From NCBI RefSeq assembly GCF_013391085.1, contig NZ_CP058334.1, positions 2,666,001 through 2,730,000 of the forward strand: a DNA stretch of 64,000 bases, in the 5' to 3' direction. This document shows positions 53,755-62,146 of this stretch, piece by piece (positions within the stretch are counted from its first letter, which is position 1; each line of letters begins with the position of its first letter). Source of the stretch: Natronomonas halophila. GTDB taxonomy: Archaea; Halobacteriota; Halobacteria; Halobacteriales; Haloarculaceae. The notes below the pieces were generated by a model. That model searched no databases. It was not told the DNA's origin and saw only the letters and a list, made by a program, of their open reading frames with translations. The position numbers and the translations under genes are program-made.

Positions 53755-54312
53755 ATGAGTCAAGACGTCATTCTCGTCGTTGAGGACGAGCCCGACCTCG
53801 CGGACCTGTACAGCGGCTGGCTCTCGGAGAAATATCCGGTGCGAGTCGCTCACGACGGCTCGGAGGCCATGGAAAAGTTCGACGAGGACGTCGAAATCGT
53901 CCTGCTGGACCGCCAACTCCCGGGCATGGACGGTGACGCCGTCCTCTCGCTTATCCGCGACCGTGACCCCGAGTGTCAGGTCGCGATGGTGACCGCCGTC
54001 GAACCCGACGTCGACGTCGTCGATATGGGTTTCGACGCCTACATCACCAAGCCGATTCGCGAGGACGACATCTTCGAACTCGTCGACCACCTCCTGCACC
54101 GCCGGGTCTACGACGACAACGTGCGCAAACTCTTCGCCGCCCTCTCGAAGCAAATCGCCCTCGAAAACCAGCACGACCCCGAGGAACTGGCCGAGGACCC
54201 CCAATACCAGTACCTGCTGGCTCGCATCGAGAAACTCCGCGACGAGACCTCCGACCTCGCTGAGCAGTTCGACGACGAGAACTTCCAGACGGCGCTGTCC
54301 TCGCTTAAATAG
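53755..54312 (+). CDS. Response regulator with HalX domain
   Basis: A 185-aa protein: receiver domain with VVEDEPDLADLY (acidic pocket), phospho-Asp D52 (VLLDRQLPGMDG), T80 and K99 (ITKPIRED), followed by the HalX domain, a haloarchaeal C-terminal helical module (DDNVRKLFAALSKQIALENQ, YLLARIEKLRDETSDLAEQF). HalX has no classical DNA-binding motif, and its role is not established. No kinase gene is adjacent; the two kinases in the window (37702-39504; 60617-62146) are possible partners only by vicinity. Confidence 0.93.
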   Translation: MSQDVILVVEDEPDLADLYSGWLSEKYPVRVAHDGSEAMEKFDEDVEIVLLDRQLPGMDGDAVLSLIRDRDPECQVAMVTAVEPDVDVVDMGFDAYITKPIREDDIFELVDHLLHRRVYDDNVRKLFAALSKQIALENQHDPEELAEDPQYQYLLARIEKLRDETSDLAEQFDDENFQTALSSLK

Positions 54313-54686
54313 TTAAATCTGCTCTCGACGAGACTTGATGTGAACTGTCCGCTGAGGACTGCTTATTGATTGGGCCTCCCTTTCAGCATCCGCCGAGCGG
54401 GGCGCTTGAAAAGCGCCCCCAAGGCGGTTTGCTCAAAAGAGCGCGACGCGCTCTTTTGGCATGACGAAAGGCGCGAAGCGCCTTTCGAACCACCCGGCGA
54501 CGAGCGAAGCGAGTCGCCGTAGCGCGCACGGAATGACGCGCCCGGAGGGCGCGGAAAGAGTACGCGCGCATATTTTCCCCATGTTTTTGCCGCGGAGGCG
54601 GGTTCGGCGCCTTGCGCGCCGAACCGCCGGAGCGTGCAAAAAGTGGTAGCGCAACGCTTTTCGAGTATCGCTCCTCAGCCGTCGCT
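54313..54686. other. Non-coding gap holding a hairpin cluster
   Basis: 374 bases between the response regulator and rnhB. The first 80 bases are plain; 54399-54625 is filled by six consecutive inverted repeats described separately. No gene is supported; the open frames crossing it only reflect the palindromes. Confidence 0.6.
54399..54625. repeat. Cluster of six perfect or near-perfect hairpins
   Basis: Six inverted repeats in a row: 54399-54419 (9-bp stem, GAA loop), 54434-54458 (11-bp stem, GAC loop), 54465-54487 (10-bp stem, GAA loop), 54495-54519 (7-bp outer stem, a 2x2 GA/GA internal loop, 2-bp inner stem, GAA loop), 54537-54553 (7-bp stem, GGA loop), 54601-54625 (10-bp stem, CTTGC loop). 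Stem sequences differ while loop size and spacing repeat. GCGAAGC, known as an unusually stable DNA mini-hairpin, occurs at 54473-54479 and 54504-54510. Confidence 0.9.
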
Positions 54687-55319
54687 ATGGAATTCGGCGT
54701 CGACGAGGCGGGGAAGGGGCCCGCTCTGGGGTCGATGTTCGCTGCAGCCGTTCGGGCACCGCGGGCGGCGCTTCCGGACGGCATCGACGACTCGAAGCGG
54801 TTGTCCGACGCCAAACGCGAGTCGCTGGCCGAGCGGATTCGCGAGGACGACCGCATCGACGTCGGCATCGCCGAAATCACGCCGGCCCGTATCGACGCGG
54901 GCAACATGAACGAGTTGACCGTCGCCGCCCACGCGGAGGCGCTGTCGGGCGTCGTCCGTGCCGGCGACATGGGCGTCTGTGATGCCGGCGATGTCGATGC
55001 CGACCGTTTCGCCGAACGGGTCGAGAGTCGCCTCGCAGTCGACGCGACGGTGACCGCCGAACACGGCGCCGACGCAGCGGACGAACTGGTCGGCGCCGCC
55101 AGCATCGTCGCCAAGAGCGCCCGCGAGGCCCACGTTGCCGACTTGCAAACGGAGTTCGGCGACGTGGGCAGCGGCTATCCGAGCGACCCGACGACTCGCG
55201 GCTTTCTCGCGGGTTACGTCGACGCCAACGGGGAGTTGCCCTCGTGTGCGCGTGCGTCGTGGTCGACCTGTGAGGACGTGCTGGCAGCAGCGGAGCAGTC
55301 CGGCCTCGACGACTTTTAA
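54687..55319 (+). CDS. rnhB: Ribonuclease HII
   Basis: A 210-aa enzyme that cuts the RNA strand of RNA-DNA hybrids. The first catalytic Asp-Glu is in EFGVDEAGKGPALGS (2-16), then DDSKRLSDAKR, ITPARIDAGNMNELT, a middle Asp region, and AASIVAKSAREAHV with YPSDPTTRGFL near the C-terminus. ATG 54687 starts directly before the first strand; the longer frame upstream runs through the hairpin cluster and is rejected. Whether transcription begins within or after the hairpin cluster is unclear. Confidence 0.93.
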   Translation: MEFGVDEAGKGPALGSMFAAAVRAPRAALPDGIDDSKRLSDAKRESLAERIREDDRIDVGIAEITPARIDAGNMNELTVAAHAEALSGVVRAGDMGVCDAGDVDADRFAERVESRLAVDATVTAEHGADAADELVGAASIVAKSAREAHVADLQTEFGDVGSGYPSDPTTRGFLAGYVDANGELPSCARASWSTCEDVLAAAEQSGLDDF

Positions 55320-55406
55320 ACGAGGAGTCGGACGTCGAAGCCGGGAAGCCCGCGCTCGTTGCCTCGCCACGATGCTTTATCAGGGTTCCACGAGTACGTA
55401 GTTTAT

Positions 55407-56435
55407 ATGCGAATCCTTGTCGTGGGCGGTACGGGCTTCATCGGTGAGAAACTGTGTCGCGAACTCGACGGCCGGGGACACGAGGTGACGGCGCTGGCGC
55501 GGAACCCCAAGGAGGCGGACCTCCCCAAGGGCATCGAGACGGTGATGGGCGACGTGACGGCCTACGAGTCCATCGAGGCGGCCTTCGAGGGCCAGGACGC
55601 CGTCGTCAATCTGGTGGCGCTGTCGCCGCTGTTCCGGCCGAGCGGCGGCAACGAGATGCACTTCCGCGTCCACCGGGATGGTACCGACCACGTCGTCCGG
55701 GCCGCCGAGGACCACGGCGTCGAGAAAATCGTTCAGATGAGCGCCCTCGGTGCCGACCCCGACGGCAATACGGCCTACATCAAATCGAAGGGCCTCGCGG
55801 AGGGCATCGTCCGTGAGTCCTCACTCGATTGGGTCGTCTTCCGGCCCTCCGTCGTCTTCGGCGACGGCGGGGAGTTCATCTCCTATACCAAGCAACTGGC
55901 GACGCCCTACCTGACGCCGCTGCCGGGCGGCGGCAAGACGCGGTTCCAGCCCATCTGGGTCGGCGACCTCGTGCCGATGCTCGCCGACGCGACCGTCGGC
56001 AAAGCACAGGAGACGGACGACGAGCCGGAGGAGACGTCCGAAGCCGAACTCGATGAGGAACTGACGCCCGCGATTCGAACGGTCGGCGACGACGAGGACG
56101 AAGGGACGGACCCCCATGTCGGCGAGGTTTACGAGGTCGGTGGTCCCGAGGTGCTGACGCTTGCGGAGGTGGCGACACTGGCCCACGGGGCCGACGACAA
56201 GCCCGTCGATATCGTTTCGATTCCGATGCCGCTCGCGGGGCTCGGCCTCAAGTCGCTGGATTACGTGCCTGAGTCCGTCCTCGATGCCATTCCCGGCCTC
56301 CCTCGGATGGGGTCCGACCAGTTCCGCTCGCTCAAGTTCGATAACACGGTCGCGGACAACGACGTGACTGCCTTCGGAGTGAGCGAGGACGAACTCATGA
56401 CGGTCGCCGAATACCTCGGTGTCGGGGCCGCTTAG
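55407..56435 (+). CDS. NAD(P)-binding epimerase-like protein (NDUFA9-like)
   Basis: A 342-aa atypical SDR: VVGGTGFIGEKLCRELDGRG at 4-23, GDVTAYESIEAAFEGQDAVV, and a KIVQMSALGADPDGNTAYIKS segment in which the Tyr-Lys pair of true epimerases is shifted; it resembles NDUFA9/complex-I-associated and YbjT-like proteins. An acidic insert (about 205-240: QETDDEPEETSEAELDEELT) is halophile-like. CTTTATCAG near 55375-55383 is a fair TATA box about 28 nt before the ATG. Substrate unknown; a quinone- or lipid-related role is only a guess. Confidence 0.82.
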   Translation: MRILVVGGTGFIGEKLCRELDGRGHEVTALARNPKEADLPKGIETVMGDVTAYESIEAAFEGQDAVVNLVALSPLFRPSGGNEMHFRVHRDGTDHVVRAAEDHGVEKIVQMSALGADPDGNTAYIKSKGLAEGIVRESSLDWVVFRPSVVFGDGGEFISYTKQLATPYLTPLPGGGKTRFQPIWVGDLVPMLADATVGKAQETDDEPEETSEAELDEELTPAIRTVGDDEDEGTDPHVGEVYEVGGPEVLTLAEVATLAHGADDKPVDIVSIPMPLAGLGLKSLDYVPESVLDAIPGLPRMGSDQFRSLKFDNTVADNDVTAFGVSEDELMTVAEYLGVGAA

Positions 56436-56515
56436 ACCGCATCCGAGTCGCCTTTGATACTCGCTGACGTGTGTCAGACAATCCGGGGATGAGAGGCGAT
56501 TACGCCTCGATTTGG

Positions 56516-56528
56516 GCCGAAAGCTTAT
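56516..56528 (+). promoter_or_regulatory. Possible BRE/TATA of cetZ
   Basis: CCGAAAGCTTATC lies 36-47 nt before ATG 56563: CGAAA fits a BRE and GCTTATC a weak TATA box. It predicts a short leader of about 10-15 nt. Confidence 0.35.
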
Positions 56529-56562
56529 CCTTCCCGTAGTACGCTATCCGGACAAGTAACGT

Positions 56563-57732
56563 ATGAAACTCGCAATGATCGGCTTCGGGCAAGCCGGCGG
56601 GAAAATAACCGACCGGTTTCTCGAATACGACTCTACTCGCGGCACCGGGATTATCGGGCACGCCGTCGCGGTAAACACGGCGAAGGCGGACCTGATGGGT
56701 CTGGATTACGTCCCCAACGAGAACCGCGTTCTCATCGGGCAATCCGTGGTCAAGGGCCACGGCGCGGGGACCGAACCGGAACTCGGCGAGCGATGCGCGC
56801 GGGAGGACATGGAGGAAATCCAGAGCGCCATCGACCAGATGACCAGCAGCGAGATCGACGCGTTCCTCATCGTCGCCGGTCTGGGCGGCGGGACCGGAAG
56901 CGGTGGCGCACCCGTTCTCGCGGAACATCTCCAGCGACTCTACGTCGAACCCGTCTACGGTCTCGGCGTGCTTCCCGCTCGCGACGAAGGTGGCATCTAC
57001 AACCGCAACGCTGCACGCTCCTTCCAGGAGTTCGTCAAGAACGTCGACAACCTGCTCGGCTTCGACAACGACGCCTTCAAGACCGGCGGCGAGAGCCTCG
57101 GCGAGGGCTACAGCGAAATCAACTCCCAGATCGTCACCCGGTTCGGCGCGCTGTTCTCCGCGGGTGAGGTCGAGGCCCTCGGCGACGACGTGGCCGAAAG
57201 CGTCGTCGACGCCTCCGAGATTATCAACACGCTCGGCGAGGAGGGCATCTCCAGTGTCGGCTACGCCAGCGAGGAGATTGAAACCGAAGAAAAGGGACTT
57301 CTCGGTCGACTTCGCGGCGGTAACGACGATAACGGCCTCGAAAGTTCCGGCGACGCAACCAACCGAATCACGTCGCTGGTTCGTCGGGCGACGCTCGGCA
57401 AACTCACGCTCCAATGCGAGGTGGACAGTACCGAGCGCGCGCTGCTCCTCGTCTCTGGCCCCCCGGACGCTCTCAACCGCAAGGGCATAGACAAGGCGCG
57501 GAAATGGCTCGAGCAAAAGACCGGCTGCATGGAGGTCCGGGCAGGGGACTATCCCCTGCCGAACGAGGACCGGGTCGCCGCCATCGTCGTCCTCTCGGGC
57601 GTGACGGAGGTGCCCCGCGTCAAGGAAATGCAGCGGCTGGCCATCGAGGCCGAGGAGAACGTCGAACAGCTCCAGGCCGAAAGCAAAGAGGACTTAGAGA
57701 ACCTTATCGAATACGGCGACGATGAAGAGTAG
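56563..57732 (+). CDS. cetZ: CetZ tubulin-like GTPase
   Basis: A 389-aa member of the FtsZ/tubulin superfamily restricted to archaea and used for cell shape and motility. GTP site: IGFGQAGGK (6-14), VNTAKADL, tubulin signature GLGGGTGSGG (106-115), LPARDEGGIYNRNA, and NVDNLLGFDND of the T7 region. Unlike FtsZ it lacks a C-terminal FtsA/SepF-binding tail and ends in an acidic helix (EDLENLIEYGDDEE). The next gene starts inside its last codons (11-bp overlap). Which CetZ paralogue group it belongs to needs a tree. Confidence 0.93.
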   Translation: MKLAMIGFGQAGGKITDRFLEYDSTRGTGIIGHAVAVNTAKADLMGLDYVPNENRVLIGQSVVKGHGAGTEPELGERCAREDMEEIQSAIDQMTSSEIDAFLIVAGLGGGTGSGGAPVLAEHLQRLYVEPVYGLGVLPARDEGGIYNRNAARSFQEFVKNVDNLLGFDNDAFKTGGESLGEGYSEINSQIVTRFGALFSAGEVEALGDDVAESVVDASEIINTLGEEGISSVGYASEEIETEEKGLLGRLRGGNDDNGLESSGDATNRITSLVRRATLGKLTLQCEVDSTERALLLVSGPPDALNRKGIDKARKWLEQKTGCMEVRAGDYPLPNEDRVAAIVVLSGVTEVPRVKEMQRLAIEAEENVEQLQAESKEDLENLIEYGDDEE

Positions 57733-58480
57733 CAAGCTACTGTCGCTCCTCGTCGCCGGGTTGCTCGTTTCGTCGCTGGCCGTTGGCTCAGCGGCGGCCG
57801 TCGAGAGCGCCCCCCAGGAGCTTCCCGAAGAGTCCGAAGTCGGCACCGATTACGAGGCAACCTTCGAGCTGACGAACCTGTTCGACGAGTTCGAACAGTG
57901 GACGCTCCGCGGTGAGACCGAACTCACCAACGTCACCTGGACCGTCGTGCAGTACGACCAGGCCGGCAACCAGATCGGCCAGACCTCCGCGGACGGCCAG
58001 ACGTTCAACGAGGACATCAGCATCGACGACGGCACCAGCCGCGTCGAGGTCCGCGTGACGGGCACGACGCCCGAAATCGGCAACCTGACCTACGACCCCG
58101 AAGAGCGCTTCGCGGTCGCGAACTTCACGCAGGTCCGTGAGGGCGGTACCCAGCAGGCGATTGCCTCTCACAGCGCCCACCACTACACGCCGGACAGCAA
58201 GGAAGCCCGAAACGCCATCGACAACGCCAGCGAGGTCGTCAACGGGTCCGGCAGCGACGAGGCCCAGCAGACGCTCCAGAGCGCCATCTCCGCCTACGAG
58301 GCCGGCAACTTCGAGAACGCCATCAGCCTCGCTGACCGCGCCGAAAACGAGGCGACCGAAACCACGACCCGACGGAACTTCCTGCTCTACGGGGCGGCCG
58401 CGGTCGTCGTCCTGCTGCTGCTCGGCGGCGCCTACTACCTCTACAAGTCCCGCCAGCAGGCCCCGAGCCGGCTCCAGTAG
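57722..58480 (+). CDS. Secreted, C-terminally membrane-anchored protein
   Basis: A 252-aa protein: signal peptide (KLLSLLVAGLLVSSLAVGSAAA), a beta-rich outer domain with acidic residues and N-x-T sequons (ELTNVTWTV, GNLTYDP), a helical stretch (NAIDNASEVVNGSGSDEAQQ onward), a membrane helix (LLYGAAAVVVLLLLGGAYYL, about 224-243) and a short basic tail (YKSRQQAPSRLQ). It overlaps cetZ by 11 bp, so the two are translated together. I do not recognise the family. A surface link for a CetZ-dependent structure is a speculation from the overlap. Confidence 0.75.
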   Translation: MKSSKLLSLLVAGLLVSSLAVGSAAAVESAPQELPEESEVGTDYEATFELTNLFDEFEQWTLRGETELTNVTWTVVQYDQAGNQIGQTSADGQTFNEDISIDDGTSRVEVRVTGTTPEIGNLTYDPEERFAVANFTQVREGGTQQAIASHSAHHYTPDSKEARNAIDNASEVVNGSGSDEAQQTLQSAISAYEAGNFENAISLADRAENEATETTTRRNFLLYGAAAVVVLLLLGGAYYLYKSRQQAPSRLQ

Positions 58481-59083
58481 ATGGAGACCCTCGTTCCGTT
58501 CGCGGCCCGCGAGCCGAAAACCCGACTCGCCGACACGCTTTCGGCGGCCGAACGGGACGACTTCTCTCGCGCGATGCTTCTCGACGTCTGTGATGCCGTC
58601 AGCGACGCCGGCGGCGACCCGACCGTACTTTCGACCGCCGACGTCGACTGTCCGTATCCAGCGGTCGTCGATGACCGGCCGCTCACCGAGGCCGTCAACG
58701 CCCGCCTCGACCCGCCGACGGCAGTCGTGATGGCCGACCTCGCGTTGGCGACATCCGAGGCCGTCGGGCGGCTCTTCGAGACGACGGCCGACGTCGCCAT
58801 CGCGCCGGGCCTCGGCGGCGGCACGAACGCGTTGGCGGTCCGCCATCCCGACTTTCGCGTGGACTACCACGGTACCTCCGTCGAGGACCACCGCCGTATC
58901 GCCACGGATATCGGTGCCGCGACGGCGACGGTCGATTCCTTCCGACTCGCGGTGGATATCGACCAGCAACGGGACCTCGCCGAGGTGCTCCTCCATGGAG
59001 AGGGTCGGGCCCGACGGTGGCTCGAAACCGCCGGCTTCGAACTCGACTCGGGTCACGGCCGGACGCTCGTCCGTCGGGACTGA
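58481..59083 (+). CDS. cofC: 2-phospho-L-lactate guanylyltransferase
   Basis: A 200-aa GT-A-fold nucleotidyltransferase of coenzyme F420 synthesis that activates 2-phospholactate (or phosphoenolpyruvate) with GTP. It begins METLVPFAAREPKTRLADTL, with the KTRL motif for phosphate contact, then VVMADLALAT (metal Asp) and APGLGGGTNALAVRHPDF. It starts right after the stop of the secreted-protein gene (no gap), so it is in the cetZ operon or read from it. Length normal for the family. Confidence 0.9.
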   Translation: METLVPFAAREPKTRLADTLSAAERDDFSRAMLLDVCDAVSDAGGDPTVLSTADVDCPYPAVVDDRPLTEAVNARLDPPTAVVMADLALATSEAVGRLFETTADVAIAPGLGGGTNALAVRHPDFRVDYHGTSVEDHRRIATDIGAATATVDSFRLAVDIDQQRDLAEVLLHGEGRARRWLETAGFELDSGHGRTLVRRD

Positions 59084-59168
59084 TCCGTTGACGTTCCCGA
59101 TGTCGGTCTAAACGTGTGTCGCGACGAACCGAAACCGCCACAAGGGAGACGTACGCGCGGTAGGCTGC

Positions 59169-59783
59169 ATGCTGACCGACCTCGCACGGACGTATTCTGC
59201 GGTGTTCGCCCCCGAGTTCTTCGTCCTCCTCTGTAGTCTGCTCGTCATCAGCTACGAATGGCGAACCGAGTCGGAGCGTTCACTCCCGGGGCTCGGTCTT
59301 CGCCTCGGGGTGCTCGGTCTCGGATGGGCCGTTGCGTTCGCCATCTACCAAGGCGTGCCACTGGTGGTTGGGGGACTCCCGGAATGGGGGACGGACTTCA
59401 CGGGAAGTGCCGGATTGGGTGTCGGCATTCTGGTGATCTGGTTCGTCTGGCGGCGCCGAGACTGGGGTGACCTCGTTCCGGCGTTTTCGCTGCTTCTCGT
59501 GGGTGTCACCGTTCCGCATCTCCTCATAACGCCGATCTGGGACGTTTCGAGCCACGTCATCTACGCGGTAGTGCCGGCGGGCTACCTGCTGTTCGTGAAC
59601 GTCCGGTTCGTGCCGGTCGCCGTCATCGCGGTTGGGATGGTGTTCGCCCGGCCCCTCGCCGGCGCCCACACATGGCTGCAGTCGGTTGCCGGACTGCTCC
59701 TCTCGGTGGTGTTCCTGCTCGGCCTCGTTCGATTCGGGTCGCTGCCGGAATGGCGAGTAAGCGACGAACGAAACCCGTCCTGA
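59169..59783 (+). CDS. Uncharacterised six-helix membrane protein
   Basis: A 204-aa integral membrane protein with about six helices (FFVLLCSLLVISYEW, LGVLGLGWAVAFAIY, GLGVGILVIWFVW, LVPAFSLLLVGVTVPHLL, VAVIAVGMVFARPLAG, LLLSVVFLLGLVRFG). Short loops and a Trp-Arg-Arg-Arg segment on the inside. It lies 85 bp after cofC on the same strand. No family recognised; nothing in sequence links it to F420. Confidence 0.7.
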   Translation: MLTDLARTYSAVFAPEFFVLLCSLLVISYEWRTESERSLPGLGLRLGVLGLGWAVAFAIYQGVPLVVGGLPEWGTDFTGSAGLGVGILVIWFVWRRRDWGDLVPAFSLLLVGVTVPHLLITPIWDVSSHVIYAVVPAGYLLFVNVRFVPVAVIAVGMVFARPLAGAHTWLQSVAGLLLSVVFLLGLVRFGSLPEWRVSDERNPS

Positions 59784-59900
59784 TACATCGGGGACGCCTG
59801 AGCCACGAGCGGGTTCAGGTAGTCGGGACAGGTGGGGGTCGTGACGCACCGAAGCGCAGCCGGTCCAAACCTTTTTCGACTCGGTCTGCGAACTGGTACC

Positions 59901-60131
59901 ATGGTCCGTGCGTTTATCATGGTGAAGGCCGGCGCCGGCCACGCTGAGTCGTTGTTGGAGACGGTTCGCAGCCTCGAACACGTCATCGAGGCCAACATCG
60001 TCGCCGGGGATTTCGACATCATCGTCGAGGCCGAAGGCGAGGAGGTCTACGACGTCATCAACTCGGTCGCGACGACCATCCGGTCGACCGACGACGTCAC
60101 CGACACCAAAACGTACGTCTGTCTCGAATAA
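59901..60131 (+). CDS. Lrp/AsnC-like stand-alone RAM domain protein
   Basis: A 76-aa protein, VRAFIMVKAGAGHAESLLET then IVAGDFDIIVEAEGEEVYDV, which is exactly the RAM (SAM, amino-acid effector) domain of Lrp/AsnC regulators without the HTH part. Such single-domain proteins form octameric or dimeric rings and may bind amino acids or pair with full-length regulators. ATG 59901 fits the domain start. The sequence ahead of it (59784-59900) shows no gene. Confidence 0.85.
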   Translation: MVRAFIMVKAGAGHAESLLETVRSLEHVIEANIVAGDFDIIVEAEGEEVYDVINSVATTIRSTDDVTDTKTYVCLE

Positions 60132-60220
60132 CGCCTCGCTGTTTTCGTCTCGTTTCTCGTCGAAACGTCACCGGACGGCCGGACGGACAAACCAAAGAGG
60201 CTCCGCCCCCTACGGCGGAT

Positions 60221-60532
60221 ATGGTCTCCGTATTCGACGCCGTGGGCTTGCTCGTGCTCCTCGGCATCAATACCGCCCTCGCCGCCGTGCTGACCCGGGT
60301 GTTCCGAACCCGACTGAACACGCGGTGGGGTGGTGCGCTCTATACGGTCCTTATCACGCCCGTCGTGTTGCTTATCGTAACGATTTTCATCGGACAGGCG
60401 CTCGGGCCGAACCTCGGCGATACCTCGACGGTCTTCGGGTTGACCGTTCTCGTCCCGATGACGGTCGGCATCGCGTTCGACTACTTCTGGATGCCGGCAC
60501 CCGACGAAGTCGAGGTCCCCGAGACGCTATAG
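60221..60532 (+). CDS. Small membrane protein
   Basis: A 103-aa protein with three hydrophobic helices (AVGLLVLLGINTALAAVLT, YTVLITPVVLLIVTIFI, VFGLTVLVPMTVGIAFDYFW) and an acidic tail (PDEVEVPETL). No family recognised, though the overall layout is common among haloarchaeal small membrane proteins. Stands alone between the RAM protein and the histidine kinase gene. Confidence 0.7.
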   Translation: MVSVFDAVGLLVLLGINTALAAVLTRVFRTRLNTRWGGALYTVLITPVVLLIVTIFIGQALGPNLGDTSTVFGLTVLVPMTVGIAFDYFWMPAPDEVEVPETL

Positions 60533-60616
60533 GCGTCCGTTTTCCCGGGGCCCATCGCCCGGTTCTCCCGAACGAAATCGGAGGATAATTCTTACCGAAT
60601 CGTCTAGGGCCGGTAT

Positions 60617-62146
60617 ATGGCCGATTCCTTCCGTGTGCTCTACGTGGACGACCTGGAGGCGACCGAGCAGGCGGCCACGCGACTCCGCGAGGCGGACGAC
60701 CGGCTTACCGTCGATGGGGCCACGAGCGCACACGAGGGATTGGAACGACTCGACGGGGATGTCGACTGTATCGTTTCGGACTACGACCTGCCGGAGACGG
60801 ACGGCATCGACTTCCTCGAATCGGTTCGTGAACGCCGTCCCAACCTTCCGTTCATCCTGTTTACCGACGCGGGCAGCGAAGCGGTCGCCAGCGAGGCGAT
60901 TTCGGCCGGCGTCACCGACTACCTGCGGAAGGACGGCGGCGACAACCTCCCGGAACTGGTGGCGCACATCGTCGATGCCGTCGAGACCTTCCGGGCCGAC
61001 GAACAGGAACCCGGACGCGAACTGGAAGCACAGCAGGCCAAGGTTCGGGCGCTCCATACGGTCGCTACGCGAATCAGCACCTGCGACAGCAGCGATGCCG
61101 TCTACGAAGCGGTCGTCGAGGCTGCCGAAGCCATCCTCGATTTCGACATCGCCATCGCGGATGCGGCCGTCGAGGACGTCCTCGTGCCGCGGGCCGTCTC
61201 CACGGAACTGTCCGTCGACGAGTACTTCGAGGAGACACCCATCGACGCCGAGAACAACCTCGGGGCGGAAGCCTACCGGACCGGCAAGGCGTCAGTCATC
61301 GATGACCTCCGGGACCTCGATGTGGTTCCCGCCGACTCGGAGTTCCGCTCGGCGCTGACCGTCACCATCGGCGATTATGGGGTCTTCCAGTCGGTCGACA
61401 CCGACCCGGGCGCTTTCGACGAACAGGACCTCGAAATGGCCGAACTCCTCGCCGAACACGCCCGTGCCCGCCTCTCACAACTGGAGGCGAGACAGGAACT
61501 CCAACAGCGGACCGAGGAACTCCAGCGGAAAAACGAGCGCCTCGACGAGTTCACCCGGTTCGTCAGCCACGACCTGCAAAGCCCCCTGACCGTTGCACAG
61601 GGCCGCCTCGAACTCGCCCAGGAGGACTGCGACAGCGAACACCTCGACGACGTGGCGGCCGCCCACCAGCGGATGCGGAACCTCATCGAGGACCTACTGA
61701 CGCTGGCCCGCGAGGAGAAGTCCGCGACCGAATACGAATCGGTCGCACTGGCCGAACTCGTCTATCGCTGCTGGCGGACCGTCGAGACGAAAGAGGCCAC
61801 CCTCGACGTCGACGTCGACGCCACGATTCAGGCCGACCACGACCGCCTGCGGCAACTCCTCGAAAACCTCCTGCGGAACTCGGTCGACCACGGCGGCGAC
61901 GACGTGACCATCACCGTCGGCGAACTCGACGACGGCTTCTATCTCGCCGACGACGGCGAGGGCATCCCCGAGGCCGAACGGGCCCGCGTCTTCGAATCCG
62001 GATACTCGACCGCCGCGGACGGCACCGGGTTCGGTCTCAGCATCGTCAAGAAAATCACCGAGGCCCACGGCTGGGATATCGACGTCACCGAAAGCGAGGC
62101 GGGCGGCGCCCGCTTCGAAATTACGGGCGTCGAGGTGGACCGCTGA
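60617..62146 (+). CDS. Hybrid sensor histidine kinase (REC-GAF-HisKA-HATPase)
   Basis: A 509-aa protein. Receiver domain (LYVDDLEATEQA, CIVSDYDLPETDG, TDYLRKDGG), a GAF-like sensory domain (about 150-290, with TGKASVIDDLRDLDVVPADS), coiled coil (RQELQQRTEELQRKNERLDE), H-box RFVSHDLQSPLT (His318) and HATPase motifs LENLLRNSVDHG, DDGEGIPEAE and GTGFGLSIVKK. The architecture mirrors the REC-PAS-PAS kinase at 37702-39504, but with GAF as sensor. No transmembrane segment. Its stop touches the tmk stop. Confidence 0.9.
   Translation: MADSFRVLYVDDLEATEQAATRLREADDRLTVDGATSAHEGLERLDGDVDCIVSDYDLPETDGIDFLESVRERRPNLPFILFTDAGSEAVASEAISAGVTDYLRKDGGDNLPELVAHIVDAVETFRADEQEPGRELEAQQAKVRALHTVATRISTCDSSDAVYEAVVEAAEAILDFDIAIADAAVEDVLVPRAVSTELSVDEYFEETPIDAENNLGAEAYRTGKASVIDDLRDLDVVPADSEFRSALTVTIGDYGVFQSVDTDPGAFDEQDLEMAELLAEHARARLSQLEARQELQQRTEELQRKNERLDEFTRFVSHDLQSPLTVAQGRLELAQEDCDSEHLDDVAAAHQRMRNLIEDLLTLAREEKSATEYESVALAELVYRCWRTVETKEATLDVDVDATIQADHDRLRQLLENLLRNSVDHGGDDVTITVGELDDGFYLADDGEGIPEAERARVFESGYSTAADGTGFGLSIVKKITEAHGWDIDVTESEAGGARFEITGVEVDR

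Noticed and set aside
54461-54649. Small open frame across the hairpin cluster
   Set aside because: Its sequence merely reflects the palindromes; no start context and no sensible protein features.
57788-59056. Open frame of 422 codons antisense to the secreted protein and cofC
   Set aside because: Arg/Gly/Val-rich shadow without any domain, spanning two well-supported genes.
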